A DNA stretch of 9,476 nucleotides, from NCBI GenBank assembly GCA_017632695.1, contig JAGBQS010000089.1, positions 1 to 9,476 of the forward strand, read 5' to 3'. The translations under genes were made by a program, and so were the position numbers. The stretch's first letter is position 1; the number at the start of each line of letters is the position of its first letter. Below, piece after piece: positions 1-6,871 of this stretch. The stretch comes from Bacteroidales bacterium (GTDB taxonomy: Bacteria; Bacteroidota; Bacteroidia; Bacteroidales; UBA3663). The notes beneath the pieces are model-generated. The model ran no database searches. It had not been told where the DNA came from and worked only from the letters and a program-made list of their open reading frames with translations.

Positions 1-177
1 ACTCTTCAGATTCTTGGGTGTTGCATCACGGGTATAGAGCTCAATTCAGAATTCTTCGGAGAGAGTCATCAGAATAGTTGTCACGCCCAGGGAATCCAAC
101 TCGTCGTACAGACGGTCAGATTCAAGATCTACCAACGGAAGCTGATCTTCCAGCAATTTATAAATCTTATCTTTCAT
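1..177 (-). pseudogene. Second acyl carrier protein, interrupted by in-frame TGA and cut by window edge
   Basis: The reading frame begins at ATG 177-175 and encodes 43 residues (starting MKDKIYKLLEDQ) before a TGA at 48-46. The same frame stays open after the TGA to the window edge and keeps encoding carrier-protein-like sequence (IELYTRDATPKNLKS). This points to one nonsense change in an otherwise intact gene rather than a natural end. The DELDSLGVTT stretch supplies a candidate phosphopantetheine serine (Ser29), and helix II begins after it. A full carrier protein is usually 75-85 residues, so the truncated product would lack the second half of the four-helix bundle. Glycine is a common residue at the stop position in related carrier proteins (FGIE-type), and GGA to TGA is one base change. 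The start lies 25 bp after the MMPL stop, which fits the same operon. A base-calling error is the main alternative to a true pseudogene. The 3' end is not in the window. Confidence 0.72.
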
Positions 178-202
178 AATGATTGTTTAATGTATTCAGA
201 AT

Positions 203-2659
203 TTAATCAGAATTTTTGGTCTTGTCCAGATAATCACGCAAAGGCTTGTCGACCCGAAGCAGCCAATGAAACAGAACGGGCGGAACCAGCCACGCCATCA
301 GCACCACCACCGTCATACCGATTATGGTTACTTCGGCCAAAGAATGCATGGCCGGATGTCTGGCCAGTATCAAAGACCCGATACCGACCAGCATGATGGC
401 AGCCGACAACAGTATGCTGCGCTGATAGCCGACAAGTACCCGATGTCCGGAACCCTGCCTGTAATCTTTTACCAGACCTTCGGTAATAAAGATGGTATAA
501 TCGTCACCCTGTCCGAAAATGAAGGTTGCCAGAATGATGTTGACCAGGTTGAACTGTATGCCGAACAACTGCATCAGCCCCAGAATCCATATCCATCCGA
601 CTACCATCGGAGCAAAGGCCAGCAATGCAAGCTCAACACGACCGAAAGAAATCCAAAGGAACAGAAAGACGATGACGGCACATGCAAAACCTATATAATT
701 GAAGTCGGCAGTCAGGGTATTGGCAATCCGTCTGTTCAAGGAAGGAAGGTCGAAGGCCCGGCCGCCGTTCAGCCTTGCATTCAATAGTTCTTCGGTTACG
801 GAAGCCGACTCTTCGTCAGGTACAGACAATCGGGCCACCAATGATGTCTGGCCTACATAACCGGTAAGGACGGAAGATGTCAGCGGATAGAAATCGGCCG
901 ATGACAAGACAGGATGTTCTTCTTCAATCAGGAGCTGGAACGGTTCGAAAGCCTCCTCGCTGAACCCGCGGCTTCTGGATTCGGAAAGAAATGCCAGATA
1001 ATTATGTGTCTGCCAGAAATCTTCCCAAAGTTGCAGACGGTGTTGCTGCAAAGATTCGGACGGCAGGAAAAACGACGGATTTTTCTCGTCGGTTACCAAG
1101 CCGGCTGAAAGCAAACTGTCCGACAGCGGACGGACGGCTTCCATTTGTCCGGCAGTAGCCGTTACATAAACAACAACACCTTGTGTAGGCCCCTGCATCG
1201 CCTCAAGCCGTTTCATATCGGCACGCTGCCCGGCAGTCATATAATTCAGGTGTGACACATCGCTGTCGAAGGTCATTCCCAAACTCTGCCAACCCAGAAC
1301 CAGAGTCAGAATCAGTATAGCCGACAACACCAGCGGATGTTTCACAAAACGATCCATCCAAGTTGCCGCAGGCTTATCGTTCTGTTCGGGTGCCAGCCTT
1401 CGGCCGAAACGTTTCATACCAAAATGCGGTAACACAAGCAATACAAACAAGATGGTTCCCACCAGCATCAAGGCGCTGAACAGTCCTAACTGCCGGATAG
1501 CTACTGCCTCCAAAGGAACCAGGGTCAGGAAAGCGGCTACCGTCGTGATATTGCCAATCAGCAAAGGTTTGACCAGGTCGGACAAGACTCGCCGGCCATC
1601 AGATGCGGTTGTATTCTCTGACGAAGAAACATCCTGACTGTGACATACAAAATGCAAGGGGTAATTGACCGCTATGCCGATAATGACAGAAGCTATCCCG
1701 ATAACAATCAGAGACACCTGCTGACCGGACAGGGACAGTCCTGCTACCGCCAGCAAGAAGCCGAAAGCCGTTGATAAAGCGATGTACCACAAAGAAAGCA
1801 AACTCCGGAACGATACCCACAGCAAAACCAATATCAGGATAACAGATACGGATAATGCTATCCAGATATCCTGACGAATCCGGCTGGCATTGCTTACTGC
1901 TATTACCGGAGCTCCCATCAGATGCAACTCAATATCGTCGCCCAGTTCGGAACCGATCTGTTCCAGCATCTGAATCAGACGTCCGTTGTAATCTGTTTCG
2001 CTGCTGCCGAAAGGACTCTCGACAGTCACCAGACAACTTTTCCCGTCGGAGGTGAAAACATACCCGTCATATCGGTCAAATTGCATCTCCGGCTGAAAAC
2101 CTCGCAACCTTTCCCCTATCCGATTACCCATTCCCAACGGATCAAGCTGCAGCACAGGCATGATGAAACTGCCCGACAGACTGCCCAACTGGGCCTGAAT
2201 CCAATCAAACCGCTGACCGATATAAACAGAGTCCTTCCAAAGCGAATCCATCCGAAGGTAATCCGACTCGTCCAGATAATAGGGCAGATGACTGTAAACG
2301 AACTCCGTAACATCCAGGATTCGGGAGTAATCGACTTGCGGCTCATAAGAAGCTATCCAGCCGATTGAATCGCGTTCGGCTAACAGTTCTCCGAATCGTT
2401 CAACCGCTGCAATAATGGAATCCTTACCCTGCGTGGAAGTAAACTGCAGAATCAGTTTATCGGCCGACGCCACTTCCTGATATATTCTCATCGACTCCCG
2501 ATAATGCTCGTCGACAGGCAGGAAATCAGTTATTTCTTCCTTGAACTGTAATCGGGAAACCTGCAACACGCACAATGCGACGAGTAGAGTCAAAATGATT
2601 CCACCCCATCGGCGATGCTGCTGCACCCAATCGAAAACTGTCAGGAAGAAACGCTGCAT
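203..2659 (-). CDS. MMPL/RND-family inner-membrane lipid exporter
   Basis: An 818-residue protein with two-fold RND/MMPL architecture. One N-terminal helix (about 19-36) is followed by a periplasmic domain (about 37-265) and five helices (about 266-414). Helix 7 (about 443-460) precedes a second periplasmic domain (about 461-653) and five closing helices (about 654-800), giving 12 in total. The length is typical of the exporters found in aryl polyene and flexirubin clusters. MMPL proteins use the proton gradient to move lipids or polyketides out of the inner membrane. In the second half the proton-relay site is clear as GDDYTIF (718-724). The matching first-half site reads AVNYPLHF (330-337), with Asn332 where an Asp is usual. 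The gene starts 24 bp after the acyltransferase stop, with no obvious Shine-Dalgarno. The likely cargo is the polyene lipid or lipid intermediate made by the operon (inferred from context). The family call is firm; the substrate is not proven. Confidence 0.9.
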   Translation of the reverse strand: MQRFFLTVFDWVQQHRRWGGIILTLLVALCVLQVSRLQFKEEITDFLPVDEHYRESMRIYQEVASADKLILQFTSTQGKDSIIAAVERFGELLAERDSIGWIASYEPQVDYSRILDVTEFVYSHLPYYLDESDYLRMDSLWKDSVYIGQRFDWIQAQLGSLSGSFIMPVLQLDPLGMGNRIGERLRGFQPEMQFDRYDGYVFTSDGKSCLVTVESPFGSSETDYNGRLIQMLEQIGSELGDDIELHLMGAPVIAVSNASRIRQDIWIALSVSVILILVLLWVSFRSLLSLWYIALSTAFGFLLAVAGLSLSGQQVSLIVIGIASVIIGIAVNYPLHFVCHSQDVSSSENTTASDGRRVLSDLVKPLLIGNITTVAAFLTLVPLEAVAIRQLGLFSALMLVGTILFVLLVLPHFGMKRFGRRLAPEQNDKPAATWMDRFVKHPLVLSAILILTLVLGWQSLGMTFDSDVSHLNYMTAGQRADMKRLEAMQGPTQGVVVYVTATAGQMEAVRPLSDSLLSAGLVTDEKNPSFFLPSESLQQHRLQLWEDFWQTHNYLAFLSESRSRGFSEEAFEPFQLLIEEEHPVLSSADFYPLTSSVLTGYVGQTSLVARLSVPDEESASVTEELLNARLNGGRAFDLPSLNRRIANTLTADFNYIGFACAVIVFLFLWISFGRVELALLAFAPMVVGWIWILGLMQLFGIQFNLVNIILATFIFGQGDDYTIFITEGLVKDYRQGSGHRVLVGYQRSILLSAAIMLVGIGSLILARHPAMHSLAEVTIIGMTVVVLMAWLVPPVLFHWLLRVDKPLRDYLDKTKNSD

Positions 2660-2683
2660 ATCATTATGAATGTTAGGCCAACA

Positions 2684-3826
2684 TCAGGCATAAGCCTTGT
2701 TGTTGACCGGATTGGCATAAATTTTCAGGAAGATGTCGAGTACCGTATCCGAATCGAAATCCGGACCAAGCACCTGGGGAGCCTGAAGCAAAAGCTGGTC
2801 AATCCGGTTATCGAATGCCGCTTTCTGACTTTCATCGTACAAACGGCGATAGGTATTCTGACCATACAGCTTATCGTGGGCAATATAGTTATTGGGCCAC
2901 AACCTGAAATGTTCGTGAATACGATGGTCAATCAGATGAGCTACCTGTGCATGATACTCGTTCTGGGTATGGTTGGAGAAAGCCATCAGTTCTGAAGGGT
3001 CAATAGGCGGACAGATTTCGAAATGCACTCTTCCCTTCGGCTGCAAGATACCCGTCAGAATGCTGTTGACATCCTCTCCCGGTTGCTTGACATATTTCCC
3101 GGTCTTCAGTGTATTGTACAATTCAAAAGTCTTCAGGAAGTCGCACGATTCCCATTCGTACGAAACGCTGACCGGCAGGATGTGCAGTTCGGAAAGCGTT
3201 TCAATCTTGTCATTCGGACCGCTCATGGAGAACATCTTGATGATTCCCTGATCGGTCCTATCGTTCCCGTCCTTGGTCCTTCCGTTGCGCTGGGCAATCC
3301 ACACACCCGATTTCTTTTCGGTAATGACATGACGGATGTATTCTGAAAGATGCATTGACAACCGGTAAAACTCCTTGGGCGTAGCACCACGCTCCACCCG
3401 GAACATCTTGTTCGATTTACCGATATCGACAATCAGTTCACCCTGCATAAGATTAGCGCCGAATGTAATCTCGGACGTTTCGAACTGATTCTCGTGCAAA
3501 ACGGTCTGAAGCAGACTGCTGTCGAGGACAATATCCCGATGATTGCTTACAAACAGATAGGGTTTCCCGCGTTCGATGCGGTTCAGTCCATCGAACGTAA
3601 ACTCCGTAATACTCCGACGTATTACCTCATGATTGAAGACATTCATCACGCGGTCCTGAAATTCTTCGATGGAAGTCAGACCCGCAACCATCTGCCGAAC
3701 CTCGTCCACTTCCCTACCGGGAAAAACGAATTCGGACAACGAAGAAAACATCCTGCTTGCAGCAATACGCTTCATGGCAGCCGGAATCTCTTCCTCATAA
3801 TAGGGACGTATATCATCAAATTTCAT
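2684..3826 (-). CDS. Glycerolipid-type (LPLAT/PlsC-like) acyltransferase
   Basis: A 380-residue, mainly soluble protein with an acyltransferase core at about residues 85-270. FVSNHRDIVLD (92-102) holds the catalytic His96. The next acidic residues are Asp98 and Asp102, so the classical HX4D spacing appears as HX5D. FRVERG (142-147) corresponds to motif II of glycerol-phosphate acyltransferases. GVWIAQRNGRTKDG (174-187) occupies the motif III place normally held by FPEGTR, without its Glu. A proline-bearing motif IV-like segment follows (LHILPVSVSYE, about 204-214). A long C-terminal region (about 270-380) is rich in Tyr, His and Asn and has no assigned function. No membrane helix is evident, unlike most PlsC proteins. 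It probably transfers an acyl chain from ACP or CoA to a lipid or glycolipid acceptor. Its start overlaps the upstream hydrolase stop by 11 bp, suggesting translational coupling. The acceptor and acyl donor are unknown. Confidence 0.85.
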   Translation of the reverse strand: MKFDDIRPYYEEEIPAAMKRIAASRMFSSLSEFVFPGREVDEVRQMVAGLTSIEEFQDRVMNVFNHEVIRRSITEFTFDGLNRIERGKPYLFVSNHRDIVLDSSLLQTVLHENQFETSEITFGANLMQGELIVDIGKSNKMFRVERGATPKEFYRLSMHLSEYIRHVITEKKSGVWIAQRNGRTKDGNDRTDQGIIKMFSMSGPNDKIETLSELHILPVSVSYEWESCDFLKTFELYNTLKTGKYVKQPGEDVNSILTGILQPKGRVHFEICPPIDPSELMAFSNHTQNEYHAQVAHLIDHRIHEHFRLWPNNYIAHDKLYGQNTYRRLYDESQKAAFDNRIDQLLLQAPQVLGPDFDSDTVLDIFLKIYANPVNNKAYA

Positions 3827-4625
3827 TGTTCAACCAATTTATAAATTCCTGTTTCCAACAAGCGGCTTCCCGACCCGCCTTTACTGAATCAGCTCCGAAC
3901 CCGTGTCCTCCGGACTTATACTGAATGTAACGATGCAGAACACCTTGGGCACTAAGGGCCGAATCAAGCAACTCGCTGTTATGATAATGCACAATCGGAT
4001 CGTCCACGCAGTTCACCAGGAAAGTCGGGGGCATATCGGGTGTGATATGCTTCTCAAGCGACAGGCTGTCTCTCCATTTCCGGCTATATTTCCGGTATTC
4101 GCCGAGGAGCGCCCGACGACTGCGCCTGTGGACATAAGGTTTCTGACACAAGGTAACTACCGGATATACGGAAACTATGAAATCCGGACGGGCAGATTCT
4201 TCGAACAGAAAGCCGGCCGAAGCAGCCAAATGACCGCCGGCCGAGAAACCCATGACCCCGATCCGATGCGGATTGATACCCAAACTGTCGGCATTTTCCC
4301 GAAGCCAGAGAATCGTCTGCCTCAAATCGTCCTGTGCATCCGGATACTGATGTCCGCGCATAACGTACCGATAACCGGAAGCGAACGAAAAACCTCCCTG
4401 CACCCGATAATAAAGCACAAAAGCCGAGATTCCCTCTCTGTTCAGCCACCTGGCTACTTCGTGTCCCTCGGTCTGCTTATCCAACCAGCTGTAACTGCCT
4501 CCCGGACAAACTACAATAGCAGTAGCTCCTGCCCGATAACCGGACAGGTGTTTCGGCTGGGGAATTTGCGCCAGACCGATTCCCAACTGAAGGGCAAACA
4601 TCAATATAGCCGGAATCAGTTTCAT
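3816..4625 (-). CDS. Exported alpha/beta hydrolase (acetyl-esterase / BD-FAE type)
   Basis: A 269-residue protein. Residues 1-19 form a signal peptide with a hydrophobic core and a likely cut after LGIGLA, which predicts a periplasmic or exported enzyme. The rest is a compact alpha/beta hydrolase fold: CPGGSYSW (40-47) is the oxyanion-loop equivalent of HGGG, GFSAGG (126-131) carries nucleophile Ser128, VDDPIV (207-212) the acid (Asp208 or 209), and GGHGFG (239-244) the base His241. The full triad suggests an active esterase or deacylase. Homologues are often annotated as acetyl esterase or xylanase-associated esterase. Within this operon a more likely job is removing or transferring an acyl or acetyl group on the exported lipid or sugar (inference). 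Its ATG overlaps the TGA of the upstream glycosyltransferase fusion by one base (TGATG), and its stop overlaps the next gene by 11 bp. Its substrate cannot be deduced from sequence. Confidence 0.88.
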   Translation of the reverse strand: MKLIPAILMFALQLGIGLAQIPQPKHLSGYRAGATAIVVCPGGSYSWLDKQTEGHEVARWLNREGISAFVLYYRVQGGFSFASGYRYVMRGHQYPDAQDDLRQTILWLRENADSLGINPHRIGVMGFSAGGHLAASAGFLFEESARPDFIVSVYPVVTLCQKPYVHRRSRRALLGEYRKYSRKWRDSLSLEKHITPDMPPTFLVNCVDDPIVHYHNSELLDSALSAQGVLHRYIQYKSGGHGFGADSVKAGREAACWKQEFINWLNNEI

Positions 4626-6109
4626 CAGAAAGGTTTTTCTTGATCAATGGTTTCGTAATACCGATGCCAGTAACGGGTCTTTTCCCGATAGTTCTCTCCC
4701 GTCAGCTTATCGGTTGCAGGGATCCGCTTTCCGACAAAAATACTGATTTTTCCGGGATAGATCATCGTTTCCTTCTTCGGGAATACGCGACCCGTTCCAT
4801 CCAGATATATCGGAATGATATCGGCCTGCAATGTTTCGGCCAGATAAAAGGCTCCTCGATGGAATTTCAGTATCTTACACTCTGCCGAACGGGTTCCTTC
4901 CGGGAAAATGACAATCGAATAGCCTCGTTTCAGAAGGCTCTCGATATGTCCCTCGCTGTTCTCCAGTCCTTCGGATGCCGGATAATACTCCAAATAACGG
5001 AGCACAGGCTTGTAGATCCAGAAGTTCCATACCCATTGGTTGGTCATTGCCACCACTCGCGGCGAAAGCGACAGGATAGACAACAGGTCCAGGTGCGACT
5101 GATGATTGCTGATCAGAATGGAAGGTTTGGCAAACTGTTCTTTGTACGGATTGCTGATGGTAATCTTTACTCCCGGTATATGATGCAGCAGGAACCGGAA
5201 ATAGGCACAAAGTATCTTGTGATACTTGAGTTTATGCCGGTCCGTCTGGGGTAAGAACCACTTGAAAACAAACACCAACGGTAACGGAACCAGCAAGGCC
5301 GCTACCAAGGCAAATAACAGATCCCAGCAAGTCAGCAGCCTGTATCCGATCCGTTTTACGAACTCAGCGTGGAAAAGCATCGACCACCAGCCATAACAAA
5401 GGCAAAGGACGCACAATACCGTGTTCAGAACGGAGATTCGCATGAAATCCTGAAACGGACGGAAATGGCTGACCCTTTCTTCCTGAGGCGGATAATAAAC
5501 CCTGATGGGTGTAGAAACCAGTCTGACACCATTCCAAGCCTGGAAAACAAGCAACTCCAGTTCAGCCTCATATCGGCTGGTCAGGAAACGGGTAGCTCTC
5601 AATTCCTTCAAAGGGTAGACACGATAGCCGGTCTGCGTATCGGGCAAGTACTGCCAGGTCTGAATCATGAACCAGAAGTTCGAGAAATAGTTGGCAAAAG
5701 AACTTTTTCCTGCCATATTCTCCTGTACGAGCTTCCGGTTCCCAACAATCAGCGCTCCCGGATGCTTCTGCATCGCATCGGCAAACAAAGGCAGATCCTC
5801 CGGATAATGCTGTCCGTCGCTATCGATGGTGATTGCATATTCGAATCCCATCGAAAGTGCGGTCTGGAACCCGACACGCAATGCATGTCCCTTACCTCTG
5901 TTCGACTGATAGCTGACCAGCGAGATCGGATGCGGGTAGTTCTTCAACAGCTTTTCCGTATCATCGGTCGATCCGTCGTTGACTACCAGAATATCCTCTG
6001 CAAAAGGCTGCAAACGATCCAATACCAGCACAAGAGTCCCCTGATTGTTGTATGTGGGAACAATCACACAGGTATGTGTCGCTTTTAAGAAGGCCTTGCA
6101 ATCTGTCAT
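4625..6109 (-). CDS. Glycosyltransferase family 2 / PlsC acyltransferase fusion
   Basis: A 494-residue two-domain protein. Residues about 12-215 are a GT-A family 2 glycosyltransferase of the polyprenol-phosphate (dolichol-phosphate mannose synthase-like) type. It shows VPTYNN (17-22), VVNDGSTDD (42-50), the metal/nucleotide site DSDGQH (96-101), and DTQTGYRVYP (157-166). Two hydrophobic stretches (about 225-245 and 262-285) probably anchor it in the inner membrane. Residues about 325-465 form a PlsC/LPLAT domain with intact motifs: NHQSHLD (335-341, HX4D) and FPEGTRS (402-408). One polypeptide could therefore add a sugar from a nucleotide sugar and acylate the same or a neighbouring lipid at the cytoplasmic face. 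The activity is inferred from motifs and the acceptor is unknown. Such fusions recur in polyene-lipid clusters of Bacteroidetes (general recollection, not checked). It begins 15 bp after the hotdog gene stop and overlaps the hydrolase start by one base. Confidence 0.92.
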   Translation of the reverse strand: MTDCKAFLKATHTCVIVPTYNNQGTLVLVLDRLQPFAEDILVVNDGSTDDTEKLLKNYPHPISLVSYQSNRGKGHALRVGFQTALSMGFEYAITIDSDGQHYPEDLPLFADAMQKHPGALIVGNRKLVQENMAGKSSFANYFSNFWFMIQTWQYLPDTQTGYRVYPLKELRATRFLTSRYEAELELLVFQAWNGVRLVSTPIRVYYPPQEERVSHFRPFQDFMRISVLNTVLCVLCLCYGWWSMLFHAEFVKRIGYRLLTCWDLLFALVAALLVPLPLVFVFKWFLPQTDRHKLKYHKILCAYFRFLLHHIPGVKITISNPYKEQFAKPSILISNHQSHLDLLSILSLSPRVVAMTNQWVWNFWIYKPVLRYLEYYPASEGLENSEGHIESLLKRGYSIVIFPEGTRSAECKILKFHRGAFYLAETLQADIIPIYLDGTGRVFPKKETMIYPGKISIFVGKRIPATDKLTGENYREKTRYWHRYYETIDQEKPF

Positions 6110-6124
6110 AATTTGTAATACGTC

Positions 6125-6490
6125 TTAAAAACCTAAAGTCATCCGGGCAACTATACTTGTCTCATTTCCGATGATCACATCCATCAGCTCCAGCTCTCCT
6201 TCCGGACGGGTCGGAACTTTGAACCGTACCGTCAGGTTGGGTGTCTCTTCGGGATTGTGCGGTTTCAGGAACTTGACGTTACGTACATTTGTCAAGCGGA
6301 TATCCGATTCTGTACATTTCCTGACCAGATCCACACAGATCTGAACCAATATGGCTCCGGGCGTTATCGGATGGGACGGGAAATGAGCCTGATAGACAGG
6401 ATGTCCGGCATTCAGCCGAATCCGGAAAATCATCTCATCACCCTCAACGCGGGTTTCGGTAATATCGAAAACAGAATCCTTCATTGTCAT
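6125..6490 (-). CDS. Hotdog-fold 3-hydroxyacyl-ACP dehydratase-like protein
   Basis: A 121-residue single hotdog domain. Its signature AHFPSHPITPG (35-45) matches the FabZ/FabA-type HFPGxPxxPG loop, with His36 as candidate catalytic residue. The FabZ Glu (FabA Asp) expected on the following helix aligns with Gln50 (GAILVQICVDL), so classical dehydration chemistry is uncertain. In a polyene pathway a dehydratase removes water from the ACP-bound 3-hydroxyacyl chain to create each conjugated double bond. The start at 6490 was chosen because its ATG overlaps the stop of the DMT gene (ATGA) and gives a normal domain N-terminus. A second ATG two codons in (6484) is equally possible. The same frame stays open far upstream to 6823, but that part lies across the DMT gene and encodes no hotdog sequence. 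It could alternatively act as a thioesterase or non-catalytic partner. Confidence in the fold is high and in the exact reaction moderate. Confidence 0.85.
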   Translation of the reverse strand: MTMKDSVFDITETRVEGDEMIFRIRLNAGHPVYQAHFPSHPITPGAILVQICVDLVRKCTESDIRLTNVRNVKFLKPHNPEETPNLTVRFKVPTRPEGELELMDVIIGNETSIVARMTLGF

Positions 6491-6840
6491 TTCATTGTAA
6501 CCAATACGCAGCCTCCGATAATCAGACATACGCCGATCCAACCCCAAGCCGAAACTTTCTCTCCGAACAGCAGGATGGCGCCCAAGATGCCGAACACATA
6601 GCTCAAACTGTTGAGCGGATATGCCTGACTTAACGGATAGTGCTTGATAATCCAGAGCCACAAGAGGCCTGCGCTGCCGAAACTGAGTCCGAAGAGAAGA
6701 AGCGGACCGTTCAGCAGTACACTTTTGAAGTAATGCCAATTCCAACCGAATGCTTCCATCGCGTGGGTTGACATCTTCAGGAAAACCTGTCCCAAAGCCA
6801 GCAGCATGGACTGCAACAGGCACAACAGAAAAAGTTTCAT
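6487..6840 (-). CDS. Small four-helix DMT/EamA-type membrane transporter (ArnE/ArnF- or SMR-like)
   Basis: A 117-residue, very hydrophobic protein with four predicted helices (about 1-20, 43-63, 73-93 and 97-115). It is the size of small multidrug resistance-type or ArnE/ArnF-type half transporters, which work as dimers. HYPLSQAYPLNSLSY (67-81) and LLFGEKVSAWGWIGV (90-104) match the pattern near helices 3 and 4 of the ArnE/ArnF branch (AYP near helix 3, then an E-x-V-S turn). ArnE/F flip undecaprenyl-phosphate-linked aminoarabinose. Beside a polyprenol-phosphate-type glycosyltransferase, the parallel suggests it flips a sugar-lipid intermediate, though drug or metabolite export cannot be excluded. 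No conserved N-terminal Glu like Glu14 of EmrE is seen in helix 1, which argues against an EmrE-type drug pump. It starts 31 bp after the chain-length-factor stop and overlaps the hotdog gene by 4 bp. Confidence 0.83.
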   Translation of the reverse strand: MKLFLLCLLQSMLLALGQVFLKMSTHAMEAFGWNWHYFKSVLLNGPLLLFGLSFGSAGLLWLWIIKHYPLSQAYPLNSLSYVFGILGAILLFGEKVSAWGWIGVCLIIGGCVLVTMK

Positions 6841-6871
6841 ATCTGATTACTGTTTTCTAAATGATTCTTTT

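Noticed and set aside
46..48. Recoded TGA (alternative code or selenocysteine) in the second ACP
   Set aside because: Several genes here end with TGA, no other internal TGA occurs, and no selenocysteine-insertion hairpin is evident. Carrier proteins do not use selenocysteine.
266..787. Plus-strand open frame of 173 residues
   Set aside because: It is antisense to the MMPL exporter C-terminal half, with low-complexity, polar sequence and no motif.
3903..4643. Plus-strand open frame of 246 residues
   Set aside because: It lies entirely opposite the hydrolase, which has a signal peptide and full catalytic triad. The plus-strand product has no recognisable motif.
5369..6088. Plus-strand open frame of 239 residues
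   Set aside because: It is antisense to the glycosyltransferase domain and shows no family motif; a codon-bias shadow.
6491..6823. Longer hotdog protein starting at 6823
   Set aside because: The extension overlaps the DMT membrane protein in another frame and encodes no hotdog sequence. ATG 6490 gives a normal domain and an ATGA overlap.
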